A DNA stretch of 64,000 nucleotides from Pseudoclavibacter sp. AY1F1 (GCF_002931075.1 NZ_PSTQ01000001.1:372001-436000); one strand, 5' to 3'. Numbered from the stretch's first letter, positions 43,167 to 53,025 are shown. The notes: generated from the sequence alone by a model not told the origin. Translations and numbers: made by a program.

Positions 43167-44282
43167 ATGATCAACCTTGACCTCGCCTCGGAGATCGCCG
43201 CCCTGCGCAGCACCTTCGGAGACATCAGCGCCGTGCTCAACCCCGACAAGCTCCGCGCGAAGGTGGTGGAGCTCGAAGCCGCAGCATCCGTCCCCGACCT
43301 CTGGAACGACACGGAGAACGCGCAGAAGGTCACCTCGGCACTCAGCCACGCGCAGGCAGACCTCAAACGCCTCGACGAGATCGAGCAGCGCCTCGACGAC
43401 CTCGAAGTGCTCGCGCAGATGGCCGTCGAGATGGAAGACGAGGACACCGCCGAAGAAGCCCGCGCCGAGCTCAAGTCGATCACGAAGGTCATCGGCAACC
43501 TCGAGGTGCAGACGCTCCTCGACGGCGAATTCGACCCGCGCCCCGCCGTCATCACGATCCGTGCAGGAGCCGGAGGCGTCGACGCGTCGGACTTCGCCGA
43601 GATGCTGCTGCGCATGTACCTCCGCTGGGCAGAACAGCACAGCTACAAGGTCTCCGTCCTCGACACGAGCTACGCCGAGCAGGCCGGCATCAAGTCAGCC
43701 ACCATCGAGATCGACAGCCCGTACGCCTTCGGCACGCTCTCGGTCGAGGCTGGCACGCACCGCCTCGTGCGCATGAGCCCCTTCAACTCTGCCGGCAGCC
43801 GCGAGACGAGCTTCGCCGCCGTCGAAGTCGTGCCGCTCATCGAGCAGACCGAGTCGATCGAGATCCCCGACAACGACATGCGAGTGGATGTGTTCCGCTC
43901 GTCCGGCCCAGGCGGCCAGTCGGTCAACACGACGGACTCGGCGGTGCGAATCACCCACCTCCCGACCGGAATCGTCGTGAGCTGCCAGAACGAGAAAAGC
44001 CAGATCCAGAACCGCGCGGCAGCGCTCCGCGTGCTCCAGTCACGCCTCCTCCTGCTCCGCCGCGAAGAAGAGAACGCGCAGAAGAAGGAGCTCGCGGGCA
44101 ACATCACCGCGAGCTGGGGCGACCAGATGCGCTCCTACGTCCTCGCGCCGTACAAGATGGTCAAGGACCTCCGCAGCCAGCACGAGACCGGCAACACCGA
44201 CAAGGTCTTCGACGGCGACATCGACGCATTCATCGCCGCCGGCATCCGCTGGCGCAAGCGCGGGGACGCCGACGCCGCGTAG
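43167..44282 (+). CDS. prfB: Peptide chain release factor 2
   Basis: 371 aa. SPF codon-recognition tripeptide at 204-206 (reads UGA/UAA) and catalytic GGQ at 249-251. The reading frame is continuous; the programmed +1 frameshift of many bacterial prfB genes is absent. Upstream of ftsE, an order common in Actinomycetota. Confidence 0.95.
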   Translation: MINLDLASEIAALRSTFGDISAVLNPDKLRAKVVELEAAASVPDLWNDTENAQKVTSALSHAQADLKRLDEIEQRLDDLEVLAQMAVEMEDEDTAEEARAELKSITKVIGNLEVQTLLDGEFDPRPAVITIRAGAGGVDASDFAEMLLRMYLRWAEQHSYKVSVLDTSYAEQAGIKSATIEIDSPYAFGTLSVEAGTHRLVRMSPFNSAGSRETSFAAVEVVPLIEQTESIEIPDNDMRVDVFRSSGPGGQSVNTTDSAVRITHLPTGIVVSCQNEKSQIQNRAAALRVLQSRLLLLRREEENAQKKELAGNITASWGDQMRSYVLAPYKMVKDLRSQHETGNTDKVFDGDIDAFIAAGIRWRKRGDADAA

Positions 44283-44344
44283 TCCGGTACGGCCACGTCT
44301 GACGTGTTCTGCATGTCGCGCCAGGCTGGAGCGGATCCGGTGCC

Positions 44345-44350
44345 TACCCT
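44345..44350 (+). promoter_or_regulatory. -10 box, leaderless-type promoter of ftsE
   Basis: TACCCT ends 9 nt before the ATG at 44360. Confidence 0.35.
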
Positions 44351-44359
44351 GTTAGCGCC

Positions 44360-45202
44360 ATGATCAGATTCGATAACGTCGCCAAGGTCTACCCTGGCAC
44401 CGCCGCCCCCGCACTCGACGACATCACCTTCGAGGTGCTGCGCGGTGAGTTCGTGTTCCTTGTCGGGCCCTCCGGGTCCGGCAAGTCCAGCGTCCTCCGC
44501 CTCATCCTCCGGGAAGACGCGCCGAGCCGTGGGCAGGTCCACGTCCTAGGCCAGGACCTGCGCCGCATCTCCAACCGCAAGGTGCCGTACTACCGGCGCA
44601 GCATCGGCATGGTGTTTCAGGACTTCCGCCTCCTCGCTGGGAAGACCGTCTTCGAGAACGTCGCCTACGCCCTTGAGGCGCTCGGAAAGTCGCGGGGCCA
44701 CGTCGCGAAGGCCGTCCCCGACGTCCTCGAGACCGTGGGCCTCGGAGACAAAGCGAACCGCTTCCCGCACGAGCTCTCCGGCGGCGAGCAGCAGCGCGTG
44801 GCGATCGCCCGCGCCGTTGTCAACAAGCCGGACATCCTCCTCGCGGACGAGCCCACCGGAAACCTCGACCCCGTCACGAGCCGCGGCATCATGCGCCTCC
44901 TGACGCGCATCAACGCGAACGGCACAACCGTCGTCATGGCGACGCACGACGTCTCGATCGTGGACGAGGAGCGCAGGCGCGTCATCGAGCTCGATGGCGG
45001 CATCATCATGCGCGACGAGTCCGACGGCGTCTATCAGCCCGGCGTCGTGCCGCTCACGGAGGCCGAGACCGAGGCCGCGAACCAGCTCGAGCATGACGAC
45101 GCGTCACACGTCGAATCGCAGGCACCTACATCCATCGCCGACTCGATCGCCTCGCGCGTCGCCGGCGAATCGACCACGAAGAACACTGGAGACGTCAAAT
45201 GA
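44360..45202 (+). CDS. ftsE: Cell division ATP-binding protein FtsE
   Basis: 280 aa. Walker A GPSGSGKS (36-43), signature [10 protein letters not shown], Walker [20 protein letters not shown]-loop. ATPase of FtsEX, which activates peptidoglycan hydrolases at the septum. About 50 residues longer than usual at the C-terminus; the tail is acidic and Ser/Thr-rich ([20 protein letters not shown]). Overlaps ftsX by 4 nt. Confidence 0.93.
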   Translation: MIRFDNVAKVYPGTAAPALDDITFEVLRGEFVFLVGPSGSGKSSVLRLILREDAPSRGQVHVLGQDLRRISNRKVPYYRRSIGMVFQDFRLLAGKTVFENVAYALEALGKSRGHVAKAVPDVLETVGLGDKANRFPHELSGGEQQRVAIARAVVNKPDILLADEPTGNLDPVTSRGIMRLLTRINANGTTVVMATHDVSIVDEERRRVIELDGGIIMRDESDGVYQPGVVPLTEAETEAANQLEHDDASHVESQAPTSIADSIASRVAGESTTKNTGDVK

Positions 45203-46110
45203 TCGGCCGCGTATTTGCGGAGATGTGGCAGGGGCTGCGTCGCAACTCGAGCATGGTTATCTCCGTCGTGCTCGTGACCTTCGTCTCGCTAACGTTCGTC
45301 GGCGCCGGGATCCTCATGCAGCAGCAGATCAGCAGCATGAAGTCGTTCTGGTACGACCGTGCGCAGGTCTCCGTCGACCTCTGCTCCTCGGTCTCGAGCG
45401 CCCCCAACTGCGCAGGCGGTCAGGCGAGCGAGTCGCAGCGCGAGGCCGTCGAAACCGCCCTGCAGGGGGCCGTGCTGACGCCATACATCAGCGAGTACGA
45501 GTTCGAAGACCAGGATCAGGCATACGCCAACTTCCAGCAGCAGTTCGCCGGCGACCCGATCGTCTCGTTTGTCGAGCCCGAGTACCTTTCCGAGAGCTTC
45601 CTCATCACGCTCACGGATCCTGACCAGGCGGACATCATCATCCAGCAGCTCGAGGGCTACGACGGAGTGGAAGCGGTCACCGACCAACGCCAGTACCTCG
45701 AGAGCATCTTCGAGTTGCTCAACGTCGCGAGCCTCTCCGCCATCGGCGTCGCCGTCGTGATGCTCGTCGCCGCTGCGCTCCTCATCGCGACCACGATTCG
45801 CCTCTCGGCCATCAGCCGACGCCGGGAGATCGGGATCATGCGCCTTGTGGGAGCGTCGAACCGCTACATCCAAGCGCCCTTCATCCTTGAAGGAATCGTG
45901 GCGGCCCTCATCGGTGCCGTCCTCGCTTCAGGCGCGACGCTGGCCATCGCGCACTTCTTCGTGCAGGGGTACCTCGGCAGGCAACTGCCATTCGTCGCGC
46001 TCATCGGAGTTCCAGAGGCGCTGCTCGCGGTACCAGTGCTGCTCGTGGTGAGCGTGCTGCTCGCCTGGGTCTCCGCACGCATCGCAATCAATAAGTACCT
46101 GAAGGTCTGA
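45199..46110 (+). CDS. ftsX: Cell division protein FtsX
   Basis: 303 aa. N-terminal membrane helix after [31 protein letters not shown], an extracellular loop of about 120 residues with a Cys pair ([12 protein letters not shown]), then three helices with the [24 protein letters not shown] motif typical of FtsX. Forms the FtsEX complex. Confidence 0.93.
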   Translation: MIGRVFAEMWQGLRRNSSMVISVVLVTFVSLTFVGAGILMQQQISSMKSFWYDRAQVSVDLCSSVSSAPNCAGGQASESQREAVETALQGAVLTPYISEYEFEDQDQAYANFQQQFAGDPIVSFVEPEYLSESFLITLTDPDQADIIIQQLEGYDGVEAVTDQRQYLESIFELLNVASLSAIGVAVVMLVAAALLIATTIRLSAISRRREIGIMRLVGASNRYIQAPFILEGIVAALIGAVLASGATLAIAHFFVQGYLGRQLPFVALIGVPEALLAVPVLLVVSVLLAWVSARIAINKYLKV

Positions 46111-46136
46111 CGCGCTCGCAGGCCGCATGGTAGACC

Positions 46137-46175
46137 GATGGACAGCCCGTGTCGTATGATTGCGGGCTGTCCATC
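46137..46175. promoter_or_regulatory. Inverted repeat enclosing the smpB -10 box
   Basis: Perfect 13-bp arms GATGGACAGCCCG (46137-46149) and CGGGCTGTCCATC (46163-46175). The 13-nt centre contains TATGAT (46155-46160), a good -10 box for smpB. It could be an operator, or the ftsX terminator merged with the smpB promoter; no T-run follows. Confidence 0.6.
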
Positions 46176-46201
46176 GTTTGCCGTCGAGAGAGGAAAAGGC
46201 C

Positions 46202-46678
46202 ATGCCAAAGGAGCAAGGGACAAAGCCTGTCGCGACGAACCGTCGAGCCAGGCACGACTATCTGATCGAGGACACCCTCGAAGCTGGCATCGTGCTCAAC
46301 GGGACCGAGGTGAAGTCGCTCCGTCAGGGGCGCGCATCCCTCGTCGACGGATACGCGTACATCGACCGCGGTGAGGCCTGGCTCGACGCCGTGCACATCC
46401 CCGAGTACCTCGAAGGCACCTGGAACAACCACGCACCGCGCCGCAAGCGCAAGCTGCTGCTCCACAAGGAACAGATCCGCAAGCTTGCTATGAAGACAAA
46501 AGAGGGCGGATACACGCTTGTGCCGCTGACGCTGTACTTCCTGAACGGCCGCGCCAAGGTCGAGCTGGCCGTCGCGAAGGGCAAGCGTGAGTTCGACAAG
46601 CGCCACGCCTTGCGGGAGCGGCAGGACAAGCGTGAGGCTGACCGCGCCGTCTCCTCGCGCAAGTACATGGGGGAGTAG
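46202..46678 (+). CDS. smpB: SsrA-binding protein SmpB
   Basis: 158 aa from ATG 46202 with GAGAGGAAAAGG upstream. [45 protein letters not shown] and the basic C-terminal tail are all present. Binds tmRNA, whose gene is about 2.4 kb downstream, for ribosome rescue. Confidence 0.96.
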   Translation: MPKEQGTKPVATNRRARHDYLIEDTLEAGIVLNGTEVKSLRQGRASLVDGYAYIDRGEAWLDAVHIPEYLEGTWNNHAPRRKRKLLLHKEQIRKLAMKTKEGGYTLVPLTLYFLNGRAKVELAVAKGKREFDKRHALRERQDKREADRAVSSRKYMGE

Positions 46679-46725
46679 CCCCGAGCCCGGCGAGCCGATG
46701 CTCCGCCTCACCGTCGCTCAATAAC

Positions 46726-46762
46726 GATGCGGCCCCTGATCTACTGGATCAGGGGCCGCATC
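46726..46762. terminator. Bidirectional terminator
   Basis: 16-bp perfect stem GATGCGGCCCCTGATC / GATCAGGGGCCGCATC with a 5-nt loop between convergent smpB and the membrane-protein gene. Confidence 0.8.
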
Positions 46763-46783
46763 GATGTCTGCTGCTGAGGCGCT

Positions 46784-48871
46784 TTAGCGCACGCTCTCGA
46801 CGAGCGTCGCGATCGAGCTCTCATGAGCGGAGAGCAGCGTCTTCAGGCTGCGTGACTGCCAGCCGCGGTCTGTCTGTCCGTCTGAGGAGGGGTCTGCACC
46901 CCACCAGGCGGTCTGCACGGCCGCATCGGCGGCGTCGAACGAGTCGAACATCGCCGTGAAGAGCGGCGCTGAGTTCCCGAACGGAACCGCGCCGACTGTC
47001 AAGTTGAGCGTCTCAGAGCGGTACGAGTCGGATGCTGCCTGCGCGGCATCCGCAGCCTTGCCGAACTCCGTGCTGTAGCTCGTGCACACGTCGGCGAGTT
47101 CATCAAGGAAGCACTCGGACGCTGCCAGGTCGGCGATGCCGCGGTAGAAGTCGACGTAGGTCGACTTGATGGCGTCGGCGATCTTCGTGCCGATGTTCGG
47201 GTCGCTGTAGTCCGGGCAGCCGGTCGACACGTTGCACGGGTAGTACAGGTTGTTGCCGAGGTCGATGTTCTGCCCGTTCGGGATCGTGAAGACCGTCGTG
47301 GACAGGGATGCCAGCTGCGTGCCGAACGTGTTGTAGATCGAGTTGTACTTCGGGAACGCCTCGCAGAACTGCTGGAGGGCCGCGACGTCGGCGCTCGCCG
47401 TGTCGGCGAAGTTCGCGACGATGTCCCGTCGGTCGTTGAGCCCGTCGCTTTCCGTCTGAGCAGCCTTGTAGGCCTCGGATGCGTCGGCGCCGTCTTCGAC
47501 GGTGAGCGACGGCACGGTCGACCCGGCCAGATCGGTGATCGTGGTCTCGGCCGTGGCGACGTTCCCGCATCGCGTCGAGAAGTCAGACATCTGCGCCGCT
47601 GACTGGGAGAAGAAATCAGTGTTCTCGCCGAGGGACGCGGAGATCGTCACGTTGGATGCGAGATCGAGGTTCTCGTCGGTCCAGTCGGCGTAGTGCGCCT
47701 CGAGGTCCGTCTGGAACGCGGCCGCGAGCTCGTCGCCCTTGTTCACATTGTTGTTGTGAATGGTCACCGGGATCGCCACCGCGGCTCCGATGAGGACAAC
47801 AACGCCGATGATCGCCGGAATCAGGATCGCGGGCTTGCGGAACCAGGGCTTCTTGGTGGGTGCTCCGTTGCCGAAGTCGTTCGGGCCGGAGGGGCCGCCA
47901 CCCTGGAAGCCTCCTCCGCCGTTGCCGCCGAAGGCTGGTGCGCCGACGACTTGCCCCGGAGCCTGGCCTGGCGCGTAGGGAGCTGGCGTCTGGTTCTCGG
48001 GGGTTCCGTTCCAAGCCCCCGCCTGCTGCTGCGCGCCGTAGGCGGCACCAAACGCGGGAGCCGCGGCCTCGGGTGCAGTCGAACCGAAGGCTGGTGCGTC
48101 GTTCTGGCCACCGTAGTTGGGCGCGCTGTTCACGGCGCCGTAGCCAGGCGCATTGAAGCCACCGGCCCCTTGCTCGGGGTGTGCCTGTCCCGGGGCTGCC
48201 TGGGCGGCGTCCGGTGCGTTCCATGCGGGGGTCTGCGTGGTCGGTGCATCCTGGCCCTCGGGCGTCGACTGGCCCCACGCGGGGGCAGAAGGCTGCTGGT
48301 CCCAGCTGGGCGCGGGCGGGGCCGCGGAGGCCTGACTGCTCCAAGCGGCCGGCTCCTGGGCTGGAGACTGCTCCCAGCTCGGTGCCGCGGGTGCGCCATC
48401 GCCGAGGATCTCGGTCTGATTGCTGTCGCCACGACCGAGAACCGCAGTCTGGTTTCCCTCGCCGAACCCCAGCACCTCGGTGCTGTTCTGGTCCGGAGTG
48501 GACTCGTCGTGGCTCATCGGCTCTGGCGTAGCGCTCTGTGCGTCGTCCTTTGCTGACTGCTCAGCGGCCGGGGGCCAGGTGGGCGCCGCTGGCGCGTCAT
48601 AGGCACCCGCTGATGGTGCCGAGACGTTCGGCTGCGCCTCGGCCGGCCGGCCGAAGTGGGCGCCGAAACCCTCGTGTCCAGAAGGCGCTCCGGCCCCGGC
48701 GGTGTGCTCGCCCGCCTCGGGATGCTCCGGCACCTGAGTGTGTTCTGGCTGCGGTACGTCATCCGCCCGCGCCTCTTGAGACTCGCCCCCGGACTCCTGG
48801 GCGTGATCGTCGCCGTTCTCGGGCTTCTGCCAATTCGGGCGCCCGAATCCTTCAAAGTCATTGCCGCTCAT
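46784..48871 (-). CDS. Large single-pass membrane protein with disordered N-terminus
   Basis: 695 aa from ATG 48871. Residues 1-about 345 are low-complexity (Pro, Ala, Gly, Gln, Trp) and cytoplasmic by the positive-inside rule. One membrane helix at about 347-370 (ILIPAIIGVVVLIGAAVAIPVTI). An extracytoplasmic domain of about 320 residues has several Cys (DFSTRCGNVA, QFCEAFP, NVSTGCPDY, ECFLDELADVC). Three 11-residue-spaced T-x-[VI]-L-G motifs (131-157) resemble FHA-binding phospho-threonine sites. Function unknown; possibly a kinase substrate linked to cell-envelope sensing. Confidence 0.7.
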   Translation of the reverse strand: MSGNDFEGFGRPNWQKPENGDDHAQESGGESQEARADDVPQPEHTQVPEHPEAGEHTAGAGAPSGHEGFGAHFGRPAEAQPNVSAPSAGAYDAPAAPTWPPAAEQSAKDDAQSATPEPMSHDESTPDQNSTEVLGFGEGNQTAVLGRGDSNQTEILGDGAPAAPSWEQSPAQEPAAWSSQASAAPPAPSWDQQPSAPAWGQSTPEGQDAPTTQTPAWNAPDAAQAAPGQAHPEQGAGGFNAPGYGAVNSAPNYGGQNDAPAFGSTAPEAAAPAFGAAYGAQQQAGAWNGTPENQTPAPYAPGQAPGQVVGAPAFGGNGGGGFQGGGPSGPNDFGNGAPTKKPWFRKPAILIPAIIGVVVLIGAAVAIPVTIHNNNVNKGDELAAAFQTDLEAHYADWTDENLDLASNVTISASLGENTDFFSQSAAQMSDFSTRCGNVATAETTITDLAGSTVPSLTVEDGADASEAYKAAQTESDGLNDRRDIVANFADTASADVAALQQFCEAFPKYNSIYNTFGTQLASLSTTVFTIPNGQNIDLGNNLYYPCNVSTGCPDYSDPNIGTKIADAIKSTYVDFYRGIADLAASECFLDELADVCTSYSTEFGKAADAAQAASDSYRSETLNLTVGAVPFGNSAPLFTAMFDSFDAADAAVQTAWWGADPSSDGQTDRGWQSRSLKTLLSAHESSIATLVESVR

Positions 48872-49042
48872 GGGGTTCAGGTTACTGGTCCTCCCGGTAA
48901 TCGCCTTCAGGCTTGCCCTGAGCCCGCCAGGACCTGGATTTCTCGACCGTCTTGACGTATGTTTAGTAGCTGCCAGTTCTTCTGGCAGACGTAACTCAAC
49001 AGTGTTCATGACGTGGAACGCCGCCGAGGAGACTCGGCTCAC

Positions 49043-49408
49043 GGGGATGATCGGTTTCGACATGACTGGTGAATCGGCGTGAAGCGGGTCGAGGATGCGG
49101 GGTTATCTCGTAAACGCCCCTCGCAAAACATAGGTGCTAACGCTAAGCGCACCGACTTCGCCCTCGCTGCTTAAGCGAGTCCGATAGTCCGTCAGCCCGG
49201 GGGAGTTCCCGCTCCGGTAGCTGGCGTCATTTAGGGAACTTGCTGTGGTGTTGTGTTTCAGGGCACCACGGGACTTGAACTGGAACTGGGCTCGTCGATC
49301 AAGGTGTCTGTCCCCATGATCGGAGCCAAGTAGAACAGTAGACAGACTGCACCCGGAGAAGCCGCGGTTTCGTAGTTGTGGACGGGGGTTCGATTCCCCC
49401 CATCTCCA
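49043..49408 (+). ncRNA. ssrA: Transfer-messenger RNA
   Basis: Acceptor stem GGGGATG (49043) pairs with CATCTCC (49401-49407, one G-U). The tRNA-like 3' part has GGGTTCGATTCCCC. Tag frame at 49136-49174 reads ANAKRTDFALAA then TAA. CCA not encoded. Works with SmpB in trans-translation. Confidence 0.95.
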
Positions 49409-49430
49409 CGAAACCCACGTCATGAACATG

Positions 49431-49474
49431 AGCCCCGGTCACCCAGCATCTTGCCGGGCGGCCGGGGCTTTGTT
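49431..49474 (+). terminator. tmRNA terminator
   Basis: AGCCCCGG ... CCGGGGCT stem followed by TTGTTGT. Confidence 0.65.
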
Positions 49475-49517
49475 GTCTCTCGCCGCGCGGCCGTCCCTCG
49501 ACTTGGGTACACCTGAG

Positions 49518-50132
49518 TCAGCCTTCGGGCCATACGCCAGAGGCGCCCCGCCGATGGCTTCCGACGAGATGGGTATCGACGATGCCGATGGCCTCCATGA
49601 GCGCGAACAGGTTTGTCGGACCGACAAAGCTGAACCCGCGCGACTTGAGCTGCTTCGTGAGCAGGCGCGATTCATCGCTAGTGCTCGGCACCTCCGCGGC
49701 GGAGGCCGGTCGCGGCGTGGACGCGGGCTTGGCGCTCCAGATCAGCTCGTGCAGCGGCTCGCTTCCGCGAAGTTCGATCGTCGCGCGCGCGTTCTTCATG
49801 ATCGACGTGATCTTGAGGCGGTTGCGGATGACGCCGGGGTCGAGCATCAGGCGTTCGAAGTCCGTCTCGTCGAAGCGTGCGACGGCGTCGACGTCGAAAC
49901 CCGCGAAGGCCTGGCGGAGCAGTGGCCGACGCTGCAGGATGAGCCGCCATGAGAGGCCCGACTGGAAGATCTCGAGGCAGAGTCGCTCGAAGACTCCCCG
50001 CTCATCGGTGATCGGCATACCCCATTCGGTGTCGTAGTAATCCATGAGGAGTTGATCTTGGCTCGCCCAGAGCGGGCGGGCGAGTCCGTCCGCGCCGACG
50101 ACGAGGTCAGACGTGGTGGGTGTTGTTGGCAT
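49518..50132 (-). CDS. tag: DNA-3-methyladenine glycosylase I family protein
   Basis: 204 aa from ATG 50132 (GAGAGGAA upstream). LLMDYYDTEWGMPITDERGVFERLCLEIFQSGLSWRLIL and the LKSRGFSFVGPTNLFALMEAIGIVDTHL end match the TAG family, which excises 3-methyladenine from alkylated DNA. The zinc-snap residues of E. coli TAG look replaced: no Cys at the N-terminus (RPLWA), Tyr for His in YYDTEWG, and SHRRG for the CCCY end. Fold should be kept; the variant is noted as a finding. Confidence 0.85.
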   Translation of the reverse strand: MPTTPTTSDLVVGADGLARPLWASQDQLLMDYYDTEWGMPITDERGVFERLCLEIFQSGLSWRLILQRRPLLRQAFAGFDVDAVARFDETDFERLMLDPGVIRNRLKITSIMKNARATIELRGSEPLHELIWSAKPASTPRPASAAEVPSTSDESRLLTKQLKSRGFSFVGPTNLFALMEAIGIVDTHLVGSHRRGASGVWPEG

Positions 50133-50284
50133 GGGAATTCCTCTCTGACGCGGAATCCTGCAATCTCCGCGGACCTGAAGGGACGCGGACGGCACTGATC
50201 GAGAACTTGCTGTGCGGAGAACGCTACTCGGAGCCACGGACACTCCTGGTCGTCCATCCACAGGTGAGCGAACAGGCTCGAGGG

Positions 50285-50728
50285 CTAGCTCCCGGCGGGG
50301 AGGCGGGAGCCGGTCAGCTCGGCTCCGTCGCTTGCCGCAAGCAGACAGGCCACATCTCGGTCGCCGTCGGTCCAGCTGGCCTCGCTCGGGACCAGATGCA
50401 ACGCGACGAGGCCGGCAATCGCGTCCCGGCCCATCCCCTGGAAGTCGGCCGAGCAGATCTCGTCAGCCTCGGCGGCGAGAGCCTCATCGCCCGGGAATGT
50501 CTCACCGAGTCCGCTGGGCGAAATCGACATGACCTCGTAGAGGTGCGGGGTCTCGCAGGACGCGGCGAGCGTCGCCACGGTGAGCTCCGCATCCGACGAG
50601 AAGCAGTCCCCGACACTCAGCTCCGTGATCGGAACGACTCGCGGCGATTCGGGCGCTGAGGCGCAGGACGCCAGCGCGCCGCCAACGAGCAGCGCGGTCA
50701 GGAGGGAAGCAGAGCGTCGGTAGGCCAC
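50285..50728 (-). CDS. Lipoprotein with septum-formation-type domain (copy 1)
   Basis: 147 aa. Lipobox ALASC about residue 21. The mature part has VGDCF, CETPHLYEV, GETFPGDEAL, ICSADFQGMG and VPSEASWTDGDRDVACL, the pattern of actinobacterial septum-formation/DUF4190-linked domains. Paired cysteines suggest disulfides. Paralogue of the next gene. GTG start. Confidence 0.7.
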   Translation of the reverse strand: MAYRRSASLLTALLVGGALASCASAPESPRVVPITELSVGDCFSSDAELTVATLAASCETPHLYEVMSISPSGLGETFPGDEALAAEADEICSADFQGMGRDAIAGLVALHLVPSEASWTDGDRDVACLLAASDGAELTGSRLPAGS

Positions 50729-50737
50729 GACACCAGG

Positions 50738-51319
50738 CTAGCTGGCGGAACCCTCAGCACTTCCCGCCGTGGGCTGGCCGTCGACGGGGGTGACGATGCA
50801 GAGCACCTCGCGGTCGCCACCGGCCCACGACTCGGCGCTCGGGACGATGCCCGTGTAGTTCCAGCTCGTGAGGAGGGGTTCGGCGCCGATGAAGCCGGTG
50901 AAGGCTGCGGAGCAGATGTCCTCGAGCGCAGTGTCGATGGCCGAGTCGCCGGGGAACGTGTCGCCGCCGGTCATGTCCTCGGAGTGGTATGCCTCGTAGG
51001 TGTGGAGCGTGTCGCAGTTCGGGAACAGCTCGGCGTCGTCCGCGCCGGACTCGAGGTCGAAGCAATCGCCCACGATCAGGTCCTCGATGCCCGTCATCGT
51101 GCCTGCAACCGAAGTGGGGGTCGGCGTGGGCGTCGGCGACTCGGAATCCGTGGGTGTCGCCGATTCCGTCGACTCGGTCGTGGATGTCGAGGTTGTCGTG
51201 ACCACTGGGTCGGAGCCGCCACCGGCGAGCGTCGTGACCAGCGTGCATCCGCTGAGCAGGAGAAGGGCGGCGAGCCCGACGGACGCGCCGGCGGCGCTTC
51301 GTACAGCTGCGGTTCGCAT
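50738..51319 (-). CDS. Lipoprotein with septum-formation-type domain (copy 2)
   Basis: 193 aa. Signal peptide and lipobox LLSGC, a Thr/Ser/Pro linker of about 45 residues, then a domain with the same landmarks as copy 1 (VGDCF, CDTLHTYEAY, GDTFPGDSAI, ICSAAFTGFIG, VPSAESWAGGDREVLCI). Good AGGAGG ribosome binding site. Ends 9 bp before copy 1 starts, so the pair is an operon from tandem duplication. Confidence 0.72.
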   Translation of the reverse strand: MRTAAVRSAAGASVGLAALLLLSGCTLVTTLAGGGSDPVVTTTSTSTTESTESATPTDSESPTPTPTPTSVAGTMTGIEDLIVGDCFDLESGADDAELFPNCDTLHTYEAYHSEDMTGGDTFPGDSAIDTALEDICSAAFTGFIGAEPLLTSWNYTGIVPSAESWAGGDREVLCIVTPVDGQPTAGSAEGSAS

Positions 51320-51462
51320 CGTTGCTCCTCCTGGGATGAACTGGGTTCAGAGGTTCTTGTCGCTGCTGCTGACGCGACCCGACCAGTGTATTGCGGCCTT
51401 CCCGAGGATCACCACTGAGCCGGCGACGGGCGCGCTGCCCCTGCCGAGCTGGGGCGGCGGCG

Positions 51463-51468
51463 TAGCAT
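51463..51468 (+). promoter_or_regulatory. -10 box, leaderless-type promoter of the MFS gene
   Basis: TAGCAT ends 9 nt before the ATG at 51478. Confidence 0.35.
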
Positions 51469-51477
51469 GTGCTGCAT

Positions 51478-53025
51478 ATGTCAGCAGATGCGACTTCCCC
51501 CACGCAGCACTCAGTCCCCAGCCTCGACGACTCGCCGTCGGGCGGGCGTTCGACCGAGGAAGCCTCGCGCTGGCCCGCCTTCGCCGTGTGCGCAGCGGTG
51601 GCCGTGCTTACGATCCTTGACCTCGCGAAGGTCAACGTCACGCTCGGCCCCATCGAGCACACGCTCGGAGCGGCCTCCTCGGATGTCCAACTCATCGTCG
51701 CGGGCTACGTCCTGGCGTTCGGTATCCTCCTTGTGCCGTCCGGCCGGCTCGGCGACCTGTGGAACCGCAAGCGCCTCTTCCTCATCGGCCTGATCGCTTT
51801 CGGGCTCGCTTCGCTCGTGTGCGCGCTCAGTGTCAGCACCGGGATGCTCATCTGCGGGCGAATCCTGCAGGGCTTCGCGGCCGGCATCCTGATGCCCCAG
51901 GTGCTCGGCCTCATCCAGCAGCTCTTCACCGGGCAGGAGCGGGGTCGCGCGTTCGGCATCTTCGGCGCGATCATCGGCCTCGGGACGGCGTTCGGGCCGA
52001 CGATCGGCGGCCTGCTCATCGGTCTCCTCGGTGAGGAGGCGGGTTGGCGGTGGACGTTCGCGATGAACGTGCCGCTCGCCCTCATCGTGCTCCCGTTCGC
52101 CTGGCGCCTGCTCCCGGTGAAGCAGGAGGTGGCGCGCGGGCAGACCCTCGACCTCTTCGGCGTCGCGTTGCTCGGGCTCGCGGTGCTCACGACGATGCTC
52201 CCGTTCGTCCTGACTTCCGGACGAAGCACCGACGACCCGGCTCGGTGGTGGCTGCTTGTGCCCGCGCTCGGCTTCTTCGTCGGCTTCATCCTCTGGGAGC
52301 GGCGGTACCTTCGCCAGGGCAAGACTCCCGTCGTCGACTTCGCGCTCTTTCGCACTCCCTCGTATCGCTACGGGGTGCTGATCACGACGCTGTTCTTCGC
52401 CGCCATGCCGGTCGGCTTCCTTCTTGTGACGCTCTTCTTGCAGCAGGGACTCGGACACCCGGCGGTGCTCGTCGGCGCGGTGTCCGTGCCATACGCGCTG
52501 ACCTCGGCGGTGGTCGCTGCGGTCTCCGGGAGGTGGACGTTCCGGCACGGCGCGACCCTCGTCGCGATCGGCGTCGCGCTCTTCGCCGTTGGCTACACGG
52601 TTGTCCTGGTTGTCACGCAGCTCGCGGAGCCGGAGCTCTCGCCGTACCTGGTCAGCGCATCCCTGGTCATCTCCGGGGCGGGAGCAGGCCTCGTCATGGG
52701 AGCGAACCAGATGCGGATGCTGTTGCACGTTCCCGTGGAGCAGGCGGGCATAGCCGGTTCGTTCGCGCAGGTCGGCCAGCGCCTCGGCAACGCCATGGGG
52801 CTGGCGATCGGCAGCTCCGTGTTCTTCGCCGGAGTCGCCGCACTCCAGGTCGTGGGATCAGCGGGCCCGGATACGAGTTCGCCTGCCGTGCAGGAGGCGT
52901 ACAAGGCTTCCGTCGCGGGCGGCCTGATCGTGGTCATCGCTTTGTCCTGCCTGACGCTTGTGGTCGCCATCGTCGACCTCGTCGGCCATCGCAGGCGAGA
53001 ACGCGCACAACTCGCGGGGGAGTGA
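51478..53025 (+). CDS. MFS drug-resistance-type transporter (14 TM, DHA2)
   Basis: 515 aa, 14 predicted membrane helices. Motif A-like GRLGDLWNRKRLFLIG between helices 2 and 3 and a motif C-like GAIIGLGTAFGPTIGGLLIG in helix 5. DHA2 members are proton-coupled exporters of drugs or metabolites. Monocistronic, convergent with hisN. Substrate unknown. Confidence 0.88.
   Translation: MSADATSPTQHSVPSLDDSPSGGRSTEEASRWPAFAVCAAVAVLTILDLAKVNVTLGPIEHTLGAASSDVQLIVAGYVLAFGILLVPSGRLGDLWNRKRLFLIGLIAFGLASLVCALSVSTGMLICGRILQGFAAGILMPQVLGLIQQLFTGQERGRAFGIFGAIIGLGTAFGPTIGGLLIGLLGEEAGWRWTFAMNVPLALIVLPFAWRLLPVKQEVARGQTLDLFGVALLGLAVLTTMLPFVLTSGRSTDDPARWWLLVPALGFFVGFILWERRYLRQGKTPVVDFALFRTPSYRYGVLITTLFFAAMPVGFLLVTLFLQQGLGHPAVLVGAVSVPYALTSAVVAAVSGRWTFRHGATLVAIGVALFAVGYTVVLVVTQLAEPELSPYLVSASLVISGAGAGLVMGANQMRMLLHVPVEQAGIAGSFAQVGQRLGNAMGLAIGSSVFFAGVAALQVVGSAGPDTSSPAVQEAYKASVAGGLIVVIALSCLTLVVAIVDLVGHRRRERAQLAGE

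Noticed and set aside
43167-43260. Possible programmed frameshift in prfB
   Set aside because: The reading frame is continuous from the ATG through the GGQ motif; there is no internal UGA near codon 25.
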